Shown here in pieces: positions 24,352 to 36,984 of a stretch of DNA of 64,000 nt (within the stretch, counting starts at the first letter, position 1; each line of letters begins with the position of its first letter). The position numbers and the translations under genes were made by a program. The notes under the pieces are model-generated. The model saw only the letters and a list, made by a program, of their open reading frames with translations, was not told the origin of the DNA and did no database searches. Origin of the DNA: Ancylostoma caninum (lineage: Eukaryota; Nematoda; Chromadorea; Rhabditida; Ancylostomatidae); contig JBAJFG010000470.1 of NCBI GenBank assembly GCA_037903475.1, forward strand, positions 248,001-312,000, written 5' to 3'.

Positions 24352-26742
24352 CTAGAGTGAATGATATAATAGAAATGCCATTCCTCAATTTCAGGAACAA
24401 TTTACACTACATATGTATGTAGATACATGCATTTCTCGCATCTGTATCATGACTGTATCAAGAAGACATGCCCCAGATTCACTTCTGACGCAGCCATAAC
24501 GGAACTTGGACGCACGCGTCTGAGACATCGCGACTGTCCGTTTATTACATGCATGCTATGTTGACTGATCTCATATATAATAAGTGTTAGAAGTCCTTGC
24601 GCTTTTTTTTCGGTCGCGATTTTCCCCTCCCACTGTCATTTTTTTTCGTAACGGGCTCTGTACCTTCCGAAAGCGCTTTCCTTCCGCTACAATACTGTCA
24701 TTATGTGGTTTCTCAGATAGATTCATTCACTTAATATTTAGGCTCAAGATGAAAAACGCCAGTTCAAGAAAGGACACGATTTCGACTTTGTATTCAATGG
24801 GGACAAGAAAGCACCCCATAGTTCTCGAAGCCCTTTAGAATATAAACGTGGAAGAACATTCTCAGTCGCACTCTTGCAGGGACAGTTTAACAATGTTGGC
24901 AAGGGAATGTTTCGACGTCATCGTGGCGTAGGATGACTAGAGCCATCCAACTGGATTTTTCAGCTCAATTATTCCATTTAAACGGCATGTTTACGAACTA
25001 TGGTGTCCACTGACTCTAAAATTCTTCTCGAGCAAATCCCAGGTCTTCGTAAAATACATTTTAACTAATAATAATAGTAACTAATAATAATAACTAACGT
25101 TTTGAAACCGACATCATTTTCAAGAGGTGTTTCAATCAGATATGTTAGGTGTCATATGTAACGTTCTGGAGACAATGTTGTATATAATGCTACTCAACTT
25201 TGATTTGTTTTTCTTCTCTTGTATTAACTTTGCAACGCTATGCCTTAAGCATACGTATTGATAACGATGAGCATACCTTAGAGATAACTAATTAGCGAAG
25301 AAAACTGCATGTGAAAAAGAGGTCGAAGTTTTATGCTAACACCCAATTGTATGATATATTGCAAATGGATGAGAGCGGCTAACGCAATATTGCAAATGGA
25401 TGAGTGCGGCCAGCGCACGCATCCATCACAAATTGCCCTACTGCTGCACGCCTAGCATAGGGTTGTTCCTCTCATATTATCTTTCCACTTTTTTGTGCCA
25501 ATATCTATCACACGCGGCTACTACCCTATGGTAAGGTTCTTGACCCACCGACGGTTTTTTTCACTCTATGACGAGCTTCAAAGATCACAGCTTTTTTTTT
25601 TCGAATAGTGAAGTATTAACATACTTCAGGGCCAATAAGATCAAAAATCTATTAGATTGTAGGGAAAGTTCTCGCGATTTTTGGAACAGTACATTTTCTT
25701 GACTTTTCAAAAAAGAAAAGCACTTTAAGAAATGTAGAAATTACCACCATGTCCTACCACTTTTCGTTCATTTTCGGAAAACCTTTCGAGGCCTTCGGCA
25801 GGAGAAGGTGGTTATCTTTTGACGCAAGGTAAGGGCTGCACATTGGATAAGTCAGCACCTTCATCCAAAGTCGAACGGCTTCTGGCGAGTCACTCTCATA
25901 GAGGGTGAGCGAGCATTGTCGTGTAGGAGTCGGGTCGAGCCGTAATTCGGACCCTTTCCTGCAATTTTTGCGGACATTCTATCCAGCTGCTTACAGTAGA
26001 ATTCTATCGTGAGGACAGTGTCGCCTGGCAGTAGCGCATAGTGTATGATGCGTTTGCTCACACCAAGCAGTGACCACAACCTTCAGAGGCTGATGACGTA
26101 AATTCGGCTGCGGCTCAAGCTGCTCCTTCTTGTCAACTCAGTGTCGTCGGTGCTTAACGTTGACGTAAAGGCTCCCCTTCTCATCTCCTGTGAACATGGA
26201 CATCAGCCAGTTTTAATTGCTCCCTATAGGAGGGCAATTCAGTAGCCATCACTTCACGTCGCTGGAGAACGCACCCAGTCAGATCATGACCACTCACTGT
26301 GACAACTTTTTTTTCCCTTGCCCAATTGACGCAGGTGATCGGCGATCGTGGTAGAGTGAACATGCAGGACTTATGTCTTCTCACGCATAGTCTGTCATGA
26401 ATCTGAATCTACCAGCTGTCGCGATCGACCATTGTCGACCGAATGCGCGTTCCAACTGCGCGGAAACATTGAGGTTGAAGTCAACAACACGAAGGTGTCT
26501 GGACCAATCTTGTGCAGTGCGTTCGACCACTGTATCGCCCGCAAATACAGAGTTAGTACGGCGACTCGATGTGGTTGCTGCTTCACCAGATTTGAAGCCG
26601 TATAATAAAAGGTCGTAAATGTCCCGCTTTGAAACTTCCATATCCTCGGAATTGATTGCGCAGGAGGTGACAAATAATGATGATAATAAACTTGCACATA
26701 CTTGACCTCCTTATATATATACATATATATACATATATATAC

Positions 26743-26785
<43 letters not shown>

Positions 26786-29700
26786 CCTTCATGTGCCACC
26801 TCATCGCGGTGAAGGGGTGAACATCTACCAAAGTTCATCTCTGGGAGATGGCCAACGGCACAAACGGCCACGCAGTTCAGAACCGCACTACTTGTAGTGC
26901 GTGAACGGGCGGCCCTCGGATAGCTCAAGGCACTCCAGGGGTAACCAGGCCACCAGAAATGCCACGACATTCGAACAGAGAGAAAACCGGCCCGAAATCG
27001 GACATGCTCTCCCACGGCGCCCCTGCCGAGGACGGAAGAGGAAAGGGACGGGGCGCCACTGGAAATCCCGCTGAACGATTTGGACAATGCTTGGACATCT
27101 GCACATACAATTGCCGATCAGCCGCATCCGACGCAGACTTGAGAACTCTTCTCCACATATCTAAGAGGCTCAGGTACGATGTCATATGTCTGCAAGAGAC
27201 GAAAACGAAAACCCCGTATGCAAGAAGAATGGGAAGCGGAGAACTGATTATAATGGGGCAAAAGATTGATGCGAAGAACGTTGGGGGGGGGGTCGGTTTC
27301 TTGATCCACCCAAGAGTACAGCCCAGCATTCATTCGCACGAAATTCTGAGTCCGCGTATTGCTGTGCTACGATTACGAACGACGAAGAAAGCGACCATCA
27401 CCATTGTAAACTGCTACGCTCCTAACTCTGTTGCCAGCGAAGAGGACAAAGACAACTTCTACTCTGAGCTGGAAGCAGTAGTTAAGAAGGAAAAGTCATA
27501 CTACAAATACATATGCGGGGATTTCAACGCCCTTGTAGGAAATGGAAGCGACGGAAACTGGAGACTAGGTCGACACGGAAATGAAGCTAGGAACGACAAT
27601 GGCTTTCGTCTATTAGATCTGATGTCTTGTTGCAACCTGTTTCATGGAAACTCCATCTTCGAGAAGCCTCAACACAGACGGTGGACCTGGGAAAGTCCTA
27701 ACGGACAAACTCATTCAGAGCTAGACCACATCCTCACGAACCGAAGATGGAGCCTGATGGACACTTCAGTAGTACCCTCTTTTGACACCGGATCCGACCA
27801 CAGACTGCTACGGGCCAAGATACGACTCAGTGATCGCATATTCAAAAGAGACACACATCGTGGGCCACCTATACGCTCTCCTGAGTATGATGAATCCGAA
27901 CTGCAGAAGGCCATGAATGCATACAACTGGAGAAAAGAGGAAGATCCCACAGAAGACTATGAAGAATTAGCAAAAGGGCTGATATTTTGTGCCAAAGCAG
28001 CTATGATGAACTACAAACAGAGAGGAGAAAGGCTGAACCCAAAGGCCAAACAATTGCTGCGCCGTAGAGGTGAAGTCAAAAGAGATCAGGCAGCGACGCA
28101 TTTGGAGAAAGTTGTCATCAATAAAGCCTGTCGCGCGGCCATGAAGGAATCCCTTAGAGAGCACCGCAAAAATAAGCTACTTTCGACAGCCGCTCAGAGG
28201 AAAAGCCTGAAACGATGCCGACGAGAACTCTCGGACTATTCTGCTGTGACCACGTGCCTGAAAGACAAACAGGGAATACCCAAAACGACGAGGACGGACA
28301 TGGAACGCATTGTAACGGACTTTTATACAAATCTGTACCGCTCAACAACGGTTGTCCCAAGACGCCCATCCCCCACAGAAGAAAAGCCACCACCCATTCT
28401 GGTCTCGGAAGTGAGAATTGCAATTCAATCGCTGAGAAAGGGGACGGCCCCAGGACCCGATGGCATTACAGCGGACTTGCTTAGAGTCGGAGGATATACA
28501 ATGCATAAACTCTTAGCAGAGCACTTTACCTCCTATCTCGAAGCTGGCATCATTCCCGATCAGTGGAAGAGCTCCAAGACAGTGTTGATCTTCAAAAAAG
28601 GTGACAAAGAAGATATCGAAAACTACCGCCCTATTGCTTTGTTGTCTATACCGTACAAACTGTTCACGAAGATCATTCTGAACCGGCTTGAAACCACGCT
28701 TGATGAGTACCAGCCAATAGAACAGGCAGGTTTCAGAAAAGGCTTTTGCTGTATGGACCACATTCACACTATCGTCCAGCTGATTGAGAGATGCAGGGAA
28801 TACACGATGCCTCTGATCCTCACATTCGTCGACTACAGAAAAGCATTCGACTCCGTCGAAACGAATGCAGTCTTGAATGCGCTCATACATGCAGGAGTAG
28901 ATCCAGCTTACGTGAACATTCTTGAGCAGTGCAATGTCGGAACAACGACGACAATCCAGTTGTTTGACAAAAAACTACGCATTCCGATCGGAAAAGGTGT
29001 CCGACAAGGTGACACAATATCGCCAAAACTGTTCACGTCAGCCCTCCAGTATGCTATGTCTCGACTGAACTGGGAAGACAAAGGTATCACGATAGACGGA
29101 AAGAAGCTCTCAAACCTACGATTCGCAGACGACGTGGTTCTTGTTAGCAACAACACATCAGAGATGAACCAGCTGCTAAACGAGCTGAACGAAGTGAGCA
29201 AGAGCATCGGGCTGGAAATGAATATGAAGAAGACACAGATGATGGCAAATCAGTGGTGGACAACGGAATAGTACAGCTGGATGGAATTATCTTGAGGAAA
29301 GTAGACAGCTACGTTTACCTGGGACGTGAAGTAAATAGGACGAACGACTTGACAGGCGAAATTGGGCGAAGAAGAAAAGCGGCCTGGGCAGCCATGGACA
29401 CGATTCGAGAAACGACAAGTCAAATCAGGGACTCGAAGCTGCGAGCTCACCTATTTGATTCTACGGTACTTCCGTCACTGTGTTATGCTACTGAAACATG
29501 GACGGACAACAGAAACATCTCCTTGGCTATGAGAACGACACACAGGGCCTTGGAAAGATGTCTTCTGGGAACGAATAGATGGAAGCGATGGAAATGCGGC
29601 CTCAGTAGCAAAGACTTGAGGAAGGAATCGAAGATCAAGGACCTGACAGACTACATGGCATCCGCAAAGCATCGGTAGGCAGGACAGGTGATGCGCCGAA

Positions 29701-29831
29701 CTGACGATAGATGGAGCACGAGATCAACTCTCTGGACTCCCTTGAACGTCAAAAGACCCCTCGGCCGACCCTTCACGCGCTGGTCTGATACATTTTCCAG
29801 GTCGTTTAAACAAAGAGAACTGACGAACTGG

Positions 29832-29864
<33 letters not shown>

Positions 29865-32800
29865 CCAGTCTGGCCGTCCGGCTAACGCCGGACCTCCAGA
29901 CTTCTACTGATGCTCGCTTCGCTCGCATACTCCGCATACGATGCAGAAAAAAAGGTGGACAGATTTAGTAGATCCTATATCCCCCGAGTAAGTCCATCGG
30001 CTTTTGGAAAGCTCTCGATCGCGTGAGCGGTAGCCTTCCTCCACGTGGGAGAAGTAATTTCTTTTGATTGCCCCTAGTGGCCGTTGTTAATTGGAAGTAG
30101 CCGATTCAGTGGAAATGCTCTCTTGAAATTATCTATCTTTAGCAGGTTGTTGTGGTAACTCAAGTGATAAGGGTCTGCCCATGGATAAAGGGAAGGGTGG
30201 GGTCGATTCAGATACAAATGGACTGGAATGAGGAGGGGAATACGGATTGGAATAACGTGCAGCTAGGTCACATAGGTAGAAAGAATAGCCGGAACGGGTG
30301 CCAGGGCACCATTCATGAAGAAATTTATCTAGGCCGTGACGAACTTCCTTTTCTGGACGCGGGCGCCCTTATCACAACGCTGGATCGTCGTGCGTTTCCC
30401 CACCTTTGGGCGCCAGCGCACCCTTATCACAGTGGTGAACCGTCTACCCCTACTTTTGGCGCCAGCGCACCCTTATCACAGTGGTGGACTCGTCTCCCTC
30501 CACTTTGGGCGCCGGCGCACCCTTACCACTGTGGTGGACCCGTCTCCCTCCACTTTGGGAGCCGGCGCACCCTTACCACTGTGATGGACCCGTCTCCCTC
30601 CACTTTGGGCGCCGGCGCAGCCTTATCGCAGTGATGGACCCGTCTCCCCCCACTTTGGGCGCCGGCGCAGCCCTTATCACAGTGGTGGACCCGTCTCCCC
30701 CCACTTTGGGCGCCGGCGCACCCTTATCACAGTGGTGGACCCGTCTCCCCCACTTTGGGCGCAGGCGCACCATTATCAGAGTGGTGGACCCGTCTCCCCC
30801 CACATTGGGCGCCGGCGCACCCTTATCAGAGTGGTGGACCCGTCTCCCCTCACATTGGGCGCCGGCGCACCTTTATCAGAGTGGTGGACCCGTCTCCCCC
30901 ACTTTGGGCGCTGGCGCACCCTTATCACAGTGGTGGACCCGTCTCCCCCCACTTTGGGCGCCGGCGCACCCTTATCACAGTGGTGGACCCGTCTCCCCCC
31001 ACTTTGGGCGCCATTGTCACAGGTGGACCCGTCTCGGCGCCGGCGCACCTTTATCACAGTGTGGACCCGTCTCCCCCCACTTTGGGCGCCGGCGCACCTT
31101 TATCAGAGTGGTGGACCCGTCTCCCCCCACTTTGGGCGCCGGCGCACCCTTATCACAGTGGTGGACCCGTCTCCCCCCACTTTGGGCGCCGGCGCACCCT
31201 TATCACAGTGGTGGACCCGTCTCCCCCACTTTGGGCGCCGGCGCAGCCCTTCTCCATGGACTCCATTGACGGACCCGTTGTACACCATCCGACCTTCTGT
31301 TCGATCTCATCCCTACCCCACTCCACCACACCACACCCGTTCCTAGCCTTTTATATGATCTCACAATCACGATCATTGACCAATCGTAGAATTTCGTAAC
31401 GGTCTGACACACATTCTTACATACTTACATACTTACATACTTACATACATACAGACACACATGTAAACAGGCTAAGCCCGTTATTATATAGAATGATAGT
31501 GCGTATCAAAACTATGTATCCAATTCGAAGAAGATCATTTTTGTTGATATCAATGCCGATATGAAAAGCTGAAATTAATGCAAACTCAATTTCTTGATTT
31601 GTGCTGATATGCATTGTCGTGGTGCCCTTCTTACTTCTGCTGAACAGGCCCAGATTGAAGCCCTGCACGTAGCAGGATTATCCAACCGACCAATTGCGGT
31701 TCAGTTGAGCCGTTCTCATGGATGCGTGAACAAGTACTTGAGAAACCCATCCGAATACAACAAGAAGCTCAATAACGGTCGTCCAAAAGTGCTAACAGCC
31801 AACGACAGCAGAAGAATTGGGAGACTGGCATCGAACTCCACTTTGAGCATCGCTCAGATGCGGGCCCAATTGGGTTTAAATGTCTCGAAAATGACCATCT
31901 GGAGATCGGTGCGAAGGAATACCAACATTACACAAGAAATCATGCGGAAAGCGCCACGCCTGACCCCCCAGCACAAAGAAGCACGCCTTCTCTTCGCCAG
32001 AAGCAACATGACAACGCAGTGGAATAAGGTACCTCTTTGAGTGCACTTAAAATTCTTTGCGATCCAGATCAATCAATCAGCTTCTGAGTTCCAGGTGATC
32101 TTCAGTGACGAAAAAAGTTCAACTTGGATGGGCCGGATGGGTATCGTCATTATTGGAGGGACCTGAGAAAGGCGTCGATCATGTTCTCAAGACGCAACTT
32201 CGGCGGCGGTTCGCTAATGACTTGGGCCGCGTTTGGGAGCTCCGGAAAACTGGAATTGGCGTTTGTTTCAAACAGAATGGAGTCATCGGAATATCAAGAA
32301 GTGCTGCGAACACGTCTTCTTCCTGAGAGGTGCACGGCGGCGTTCTCTGGTGTTCCAGCAAGATAACGCTGCCGTCCACGTGTCTCGTTCGACAAGGAGC
32401 TGGCTTCAGGAGCACCGAATACAAGCAATGGACTGGCCCGCGTTGTTCGCCAGACTGTAACCCAGTTGAGAACATGTGGGGCATAATTGTACGCAAGGTC
32501 TACTGAAATAACAAGCAGTACAATACGGTCGAGAGATTGAAAACGGCGATGGAAGCATGGGACCAGATCCACGACGCCACCGTAGCGAAGCTCGTGGGAA
32601 GTATGCCAAATAAGGTTTTTGAGATCATCAGGAACAATGGTGGACCGATCGACTATTAATTGTTGAGTTATAATGATAAATCTGTGCTGCAATCGTAAGT
32701 GGATACATAGTTTTGATACAAACAGAAAGTTTTCACAAACGAGAATCCTTTGCTAAACGTTCGAATATACTGGGAAACAGGAATGCAGAGTTTGTTCATA

Positions 32801-32891
32801 TCGAGAATCATATGTGGAAAGTTTCGTCTTTTGAGAACCAAAATGAGCCAAGATATTGACCGACTACGGGTGGATACATAGTTTTGATACG

Positions 32892-32949
<58 letters not shown>

Positions 32950-32975
32950 TTACTTATACTTTGATGCTTAAGTAA

Positions 32976-33007
<32 letters not shown>

Positions 33008-33033
33008 TTACTTATACTTTGATGCTTAAGTAA

Positions 33034-33067
<34 letters not shown>

Positions 33068-33600
33068 GGGGGGCCATAAGTTATTGTACAACGTTTGCTC
33101 ATTTATTTCTCCACCAGCAACACATGGATTATCCTGCTCTTTTCGCTGCCGAATAGAGCAGGGATCAAAGTATCTTACAGTTAAAACCCGGTTTCCCGGG
33201 AGAGTTTTGCTTTGGAGCAGTTGGACTTAGAACAGGTTTTTGAAAAAAGCGGGTTGATGTGGAAATTTTTTACGAAAAATCCACCAAATCTCTAAAGTGG
33301 GGTGTACTGCTTAGATGCATCTTAAAGAGCAAAGAATGCTCTTTCTAAAAATATCAAACTGTTTTTGTGGCTGTTTTGCTCGGAAATTGCGGGCAGAGTT
33401 AGTGCATTTTGCGGCACCGAAAGTCTGCAATGAATGTTTCCGATAAACTTTTTTCGTTATCTTGGAAGTATCCAGGAGGTTTTTGTGATCAAAAGATAGA
33501 GCAAATCCAGCTCTATTAAACAGTGCCTAGTGCGGCAAAAAATATTTTACTACTGCGGAGAAATGGGCCAGCAAACGTTGTACAATAACTTATGGCCCCC

Positions 33601-33655
<55 letters not shown>

Positions 33656-33931
33656 TGGCGGACGCAGAAAGTGGGCGGGAGGGGGGGCGTGGGAAGAAAA
33701 GTGGGGTCTCCGCCGTTTTGGGGACCCAGACGGAAAATAAAATTAATAATAATATTAATTATAATAATAAACAATAAATAAAAAATATATTAAAAATAAT
33801 AATAAAAATAAACAATTAAAAATAAACTAACACAAGATTTTTATTTGTATTGTAAAGTAATTTCGAAAATTTGGCGACCCATTCTCGGGGGGGGCGCGCC
33901 CCCCCCCCCGCCCCCCCTGCGTCCGCCACTG

Positions 33932-33965
<34 letters not shown>

Positions 33966-36925
33966 ACCAGCGTGATCGTCCAGCTAACCCCGGACTCCCA
34001 GGCTTTTTTTTTGGGCTCGCTTCGCTCGTCTCATACGTGTGTGTTCCCCTCTACTGAGCGCTGGCATACTACTCTCGCAGGTGCGGATGACATCTTCCAC
34101 ACTTTCGACGCCGGCGCACCCTTAGCACACCGCTGGACCCGACTCCAGGCGTTTCCCCACTTTTGGACGCCGGCGCACCCTTATCACACCGTTGGACCCG
34201 ACTCCAGGCGTTTCCACACCCTGGACCCGTTTCCCCACCTATGGGCGCCGACGCATCACTCTCTGTGCTCCCCTCAACGGCAACTCTTCCCCTACCGAGC
34301 GCCGACGCACCTCTTACATAGCCCTAGGCTCTTTCCATATCATCTTCTCCACCATCTGTGCAGGCGCAACCCCCATCCATGTAATCCCTCGTCCGTGTGG
34401 CCCTTCCTCTTCGTTGTAAAACTGACCTGCCCGTCTCTTTCCTTTTATACGGTCATGTAATCATAGGCTTATCTCACTCATTCCGACCGTGTTGAAAACA
34501 AGTGTCGGCCACTAACATGTCTATACATGACAAACGTGGTCCGAAACACCTTTAAATCAAAGTAAAAATCAAAATTTGCAACTTTTTTATAGATAACTCG
34601 ATGCGCTGAACACAATGGTATCGGTAGTCCACCCTGTGATAAGGGTGCGCCGGCGCCAAAGGTGGGGAAACGCATGACGGTCCAGCGTTGTGATAAGGGC
34701 GTTCGCGTCCAGAAAAGGAAGTTCGTCACGGCCTTGGGTGAATTTCTTCATGAATGGTGTCCTAGTACACGTTCCGGCTATTTCTTCTACCTATGTGACC
34801 TAGGTGCACGTTATTCCAATCCGTATTCCCCTCCTCATTCCAGTCCATTTGTATCTGGATCGACCCCACCCTTCACTCTGCTTTTATACACGGGCAGATC
34901 CTTATCACTTGAGTCACCACAACAATCAGCTAAAGATAGATTATTTCAAGAGAGCATTTCCACTGAATCGGCTACGTCCAATTAACAACGGCCACTAGGG
35001 CCAATCAAAAGAAATTACTTCTCCCACGTGGGGGAAGGCTACCGCTCACGCGATCGAGGGCTTTCCAAAAGTCGATGGACTTACTCGGGGGGATATAGGA
35101 TCTACTCAGACAAAGTATCGCACACATGCGTAGGAGTACTGCAGGGCACCCGGAGGGCTTAGTCAGGAGACCCGGTCTGTTACAGACCGCAATTCCCGAT
35201 TTAGTCCTCCGCAAGTCCCGGTACCCTCCTCCGCATGTTCCGAAATGGGGTTTTTGAACAAAACTTATCACCTCCACTACCGCTCGAGGATTTCGAACTG
35301 GCCAACCGATCACTTACTATTGCTCTTCGATTGCTCCACAGTCCGCTGCTTTACCTCTGCTCCATCCGTGCCCACAGCCGAGGGACTATTCGAGGCATCC
35401 ACTAATGTTCTTATCACAGTGCATTCCCAAGAGAAGGTAATGTTACGGAGCTCAGTCTACACCAATCACTACCAAACATTGAATACATTACTCCGAAGGG
35501 CCCGTGGAGATTTTGGCCCTTTCAGCCAAGAGCTATGGACTGCTTTACCCTTCACACCAATTTCATTGATTTTTGCTTAATTTTGTCCAGAAATCGCTGA
35601 TGACATGTCTATTGTTGTTCGATACGTTTATTTTGTTTGATACGCTGAACACAAAGATATCTGCGGTTTCGTAAAAACTTATAGGTTAAACCATTTATTT
35701 CACCAAGTTTTACGCTTCTGATTGGGGGATCATGCCCACTGAGGTTTTCTAATGCGCTGAACACAACACCTTGGCCATAACTCTGGTGTTCAAGAATGAA
35801 CAACGGTCTCACTACGAGGATTCTCTCAGTGGTGCGTACTTGCGGCAGTTTTCGACTTGTACGTTAATATAGAGAAAATCTTTCTGATTGCAAAAGTGCG
35901 CGATTTTCGACGTTAATGAAAAGTATTAGAAAGCTATTAGAAAGCTTCAGCTTTCGATTTCCTCGAAGAACGCTCGTTTCCTGGCCAGGCTACAGTTCAT
36001 ATCCGTGATCTGATCAGGCATAACCCGTAGCCTGGTGTGGAAACAGTGAGGCCTGTATTTCGTATAGGCAACATCTGAGGTTTGAGTCAGTTCTTGTGTT
36101 GACCCGTAATTTCTCCGAGCAACATAAGAAAGTGCTGATTCAGCCGTAGCCTCTTAAAAAACAGAGTCACCCTTTTTGAAGCCCTTCATGTATACTACAG
36201 TCCACGCCAGCTCACACTGATTTTCTCACCCTAAAAATCTCAAAAACGATTTCTGAGGTAAGACTCTGTTGCTGTTAGGGCACACACAGTGTTAAAAGTG
36301 CTATATTCTGTGGCAGGAACCAAAATGGATGCTTTTGTGAGTATGAAGCCCGCTCAAGTTGTAGAAGAGACACTTCAGAGATTCAAGCAATGAATGCCGT
36401 TTTTACAGTGAATATGACAATAAGAAACTCAATAAACATTATTATAAGAGAGATTTCCAGTGTGATTATGATTATAAAAAGCGTATTATACGTTATTAAA
36501 GGAGAAAGATGGATTGCCGGGCAACAATTAGGAAGTGGGAAAATGGGCAGAAATCACTGCTCTGTGATGTCTGACCTCGGGCAGTTCTCGGATTACCTGC
36601 CATGTTCCTCCGCACCCATCCGAGGCTTTTATCAAAGTTCGGGGGTATGTCGCACCCCCCAACTACATCCTCCGCAAGTCCCGAAGGTTTCTCGGGCCTA
36701 GATCGCACCCCTCGACTACCTCCTCCGCGTGTCCCGAAGCAGGCGGTCACCGCATGACCAATGAACTTCCTTAAGAAATGAGGGCTATCGTCCTCCGCAT
36801 GTCCTGACATTTTTGTCTGAGTACTAAATCTGTCCACCTTTTTTTCTGCATCTTATGCGGAGTATGCGAGCGAAGCGAGCATCAGTAGAAGTCTGGAAGT
36901 CCGGCGTTAGCCGGACGGCCAGACT

Positions 36926-36984
<59 letters not shown>

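Larger units (their letters stand above)
26784..29830 (+). mobile_element. RTE-clade non-LTR retroposon, nearly full length, inactive
   Basis: Roughly 3.05 kb with a 175-bp 5' leader, an endonuclease-reverse transcriptase frame and a 3' end running into (TA)n, as RTE elements typically end in short tandem repeats. It sits in plus orientation inside the minus-strand dehydrogenase intron. The leader begins with a hairpin (CCCCTTCA at 26784 pairs with TGAAGGGG ending at 26817). No flanking target duplication can be read because both sides are (TA)n. Confidence 0.85.

Noticed and set aside
26583..27087. Minus-strand frames with Tyr-Ile repeats
   Set aside because: Translation of the (TA)n tract and antisense of the RTE leader.
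30390..31255. Possible CRISPR-like array
   Set aside because: Head-to-tail units with no spacers, in eukaryotic-type sequence.
30481..31399. Long overlapping open frames of 204-262 codons on the plus strand
   Set aside because: All come from the stop-free 50-bp minisatellite; no unique protein sequence.
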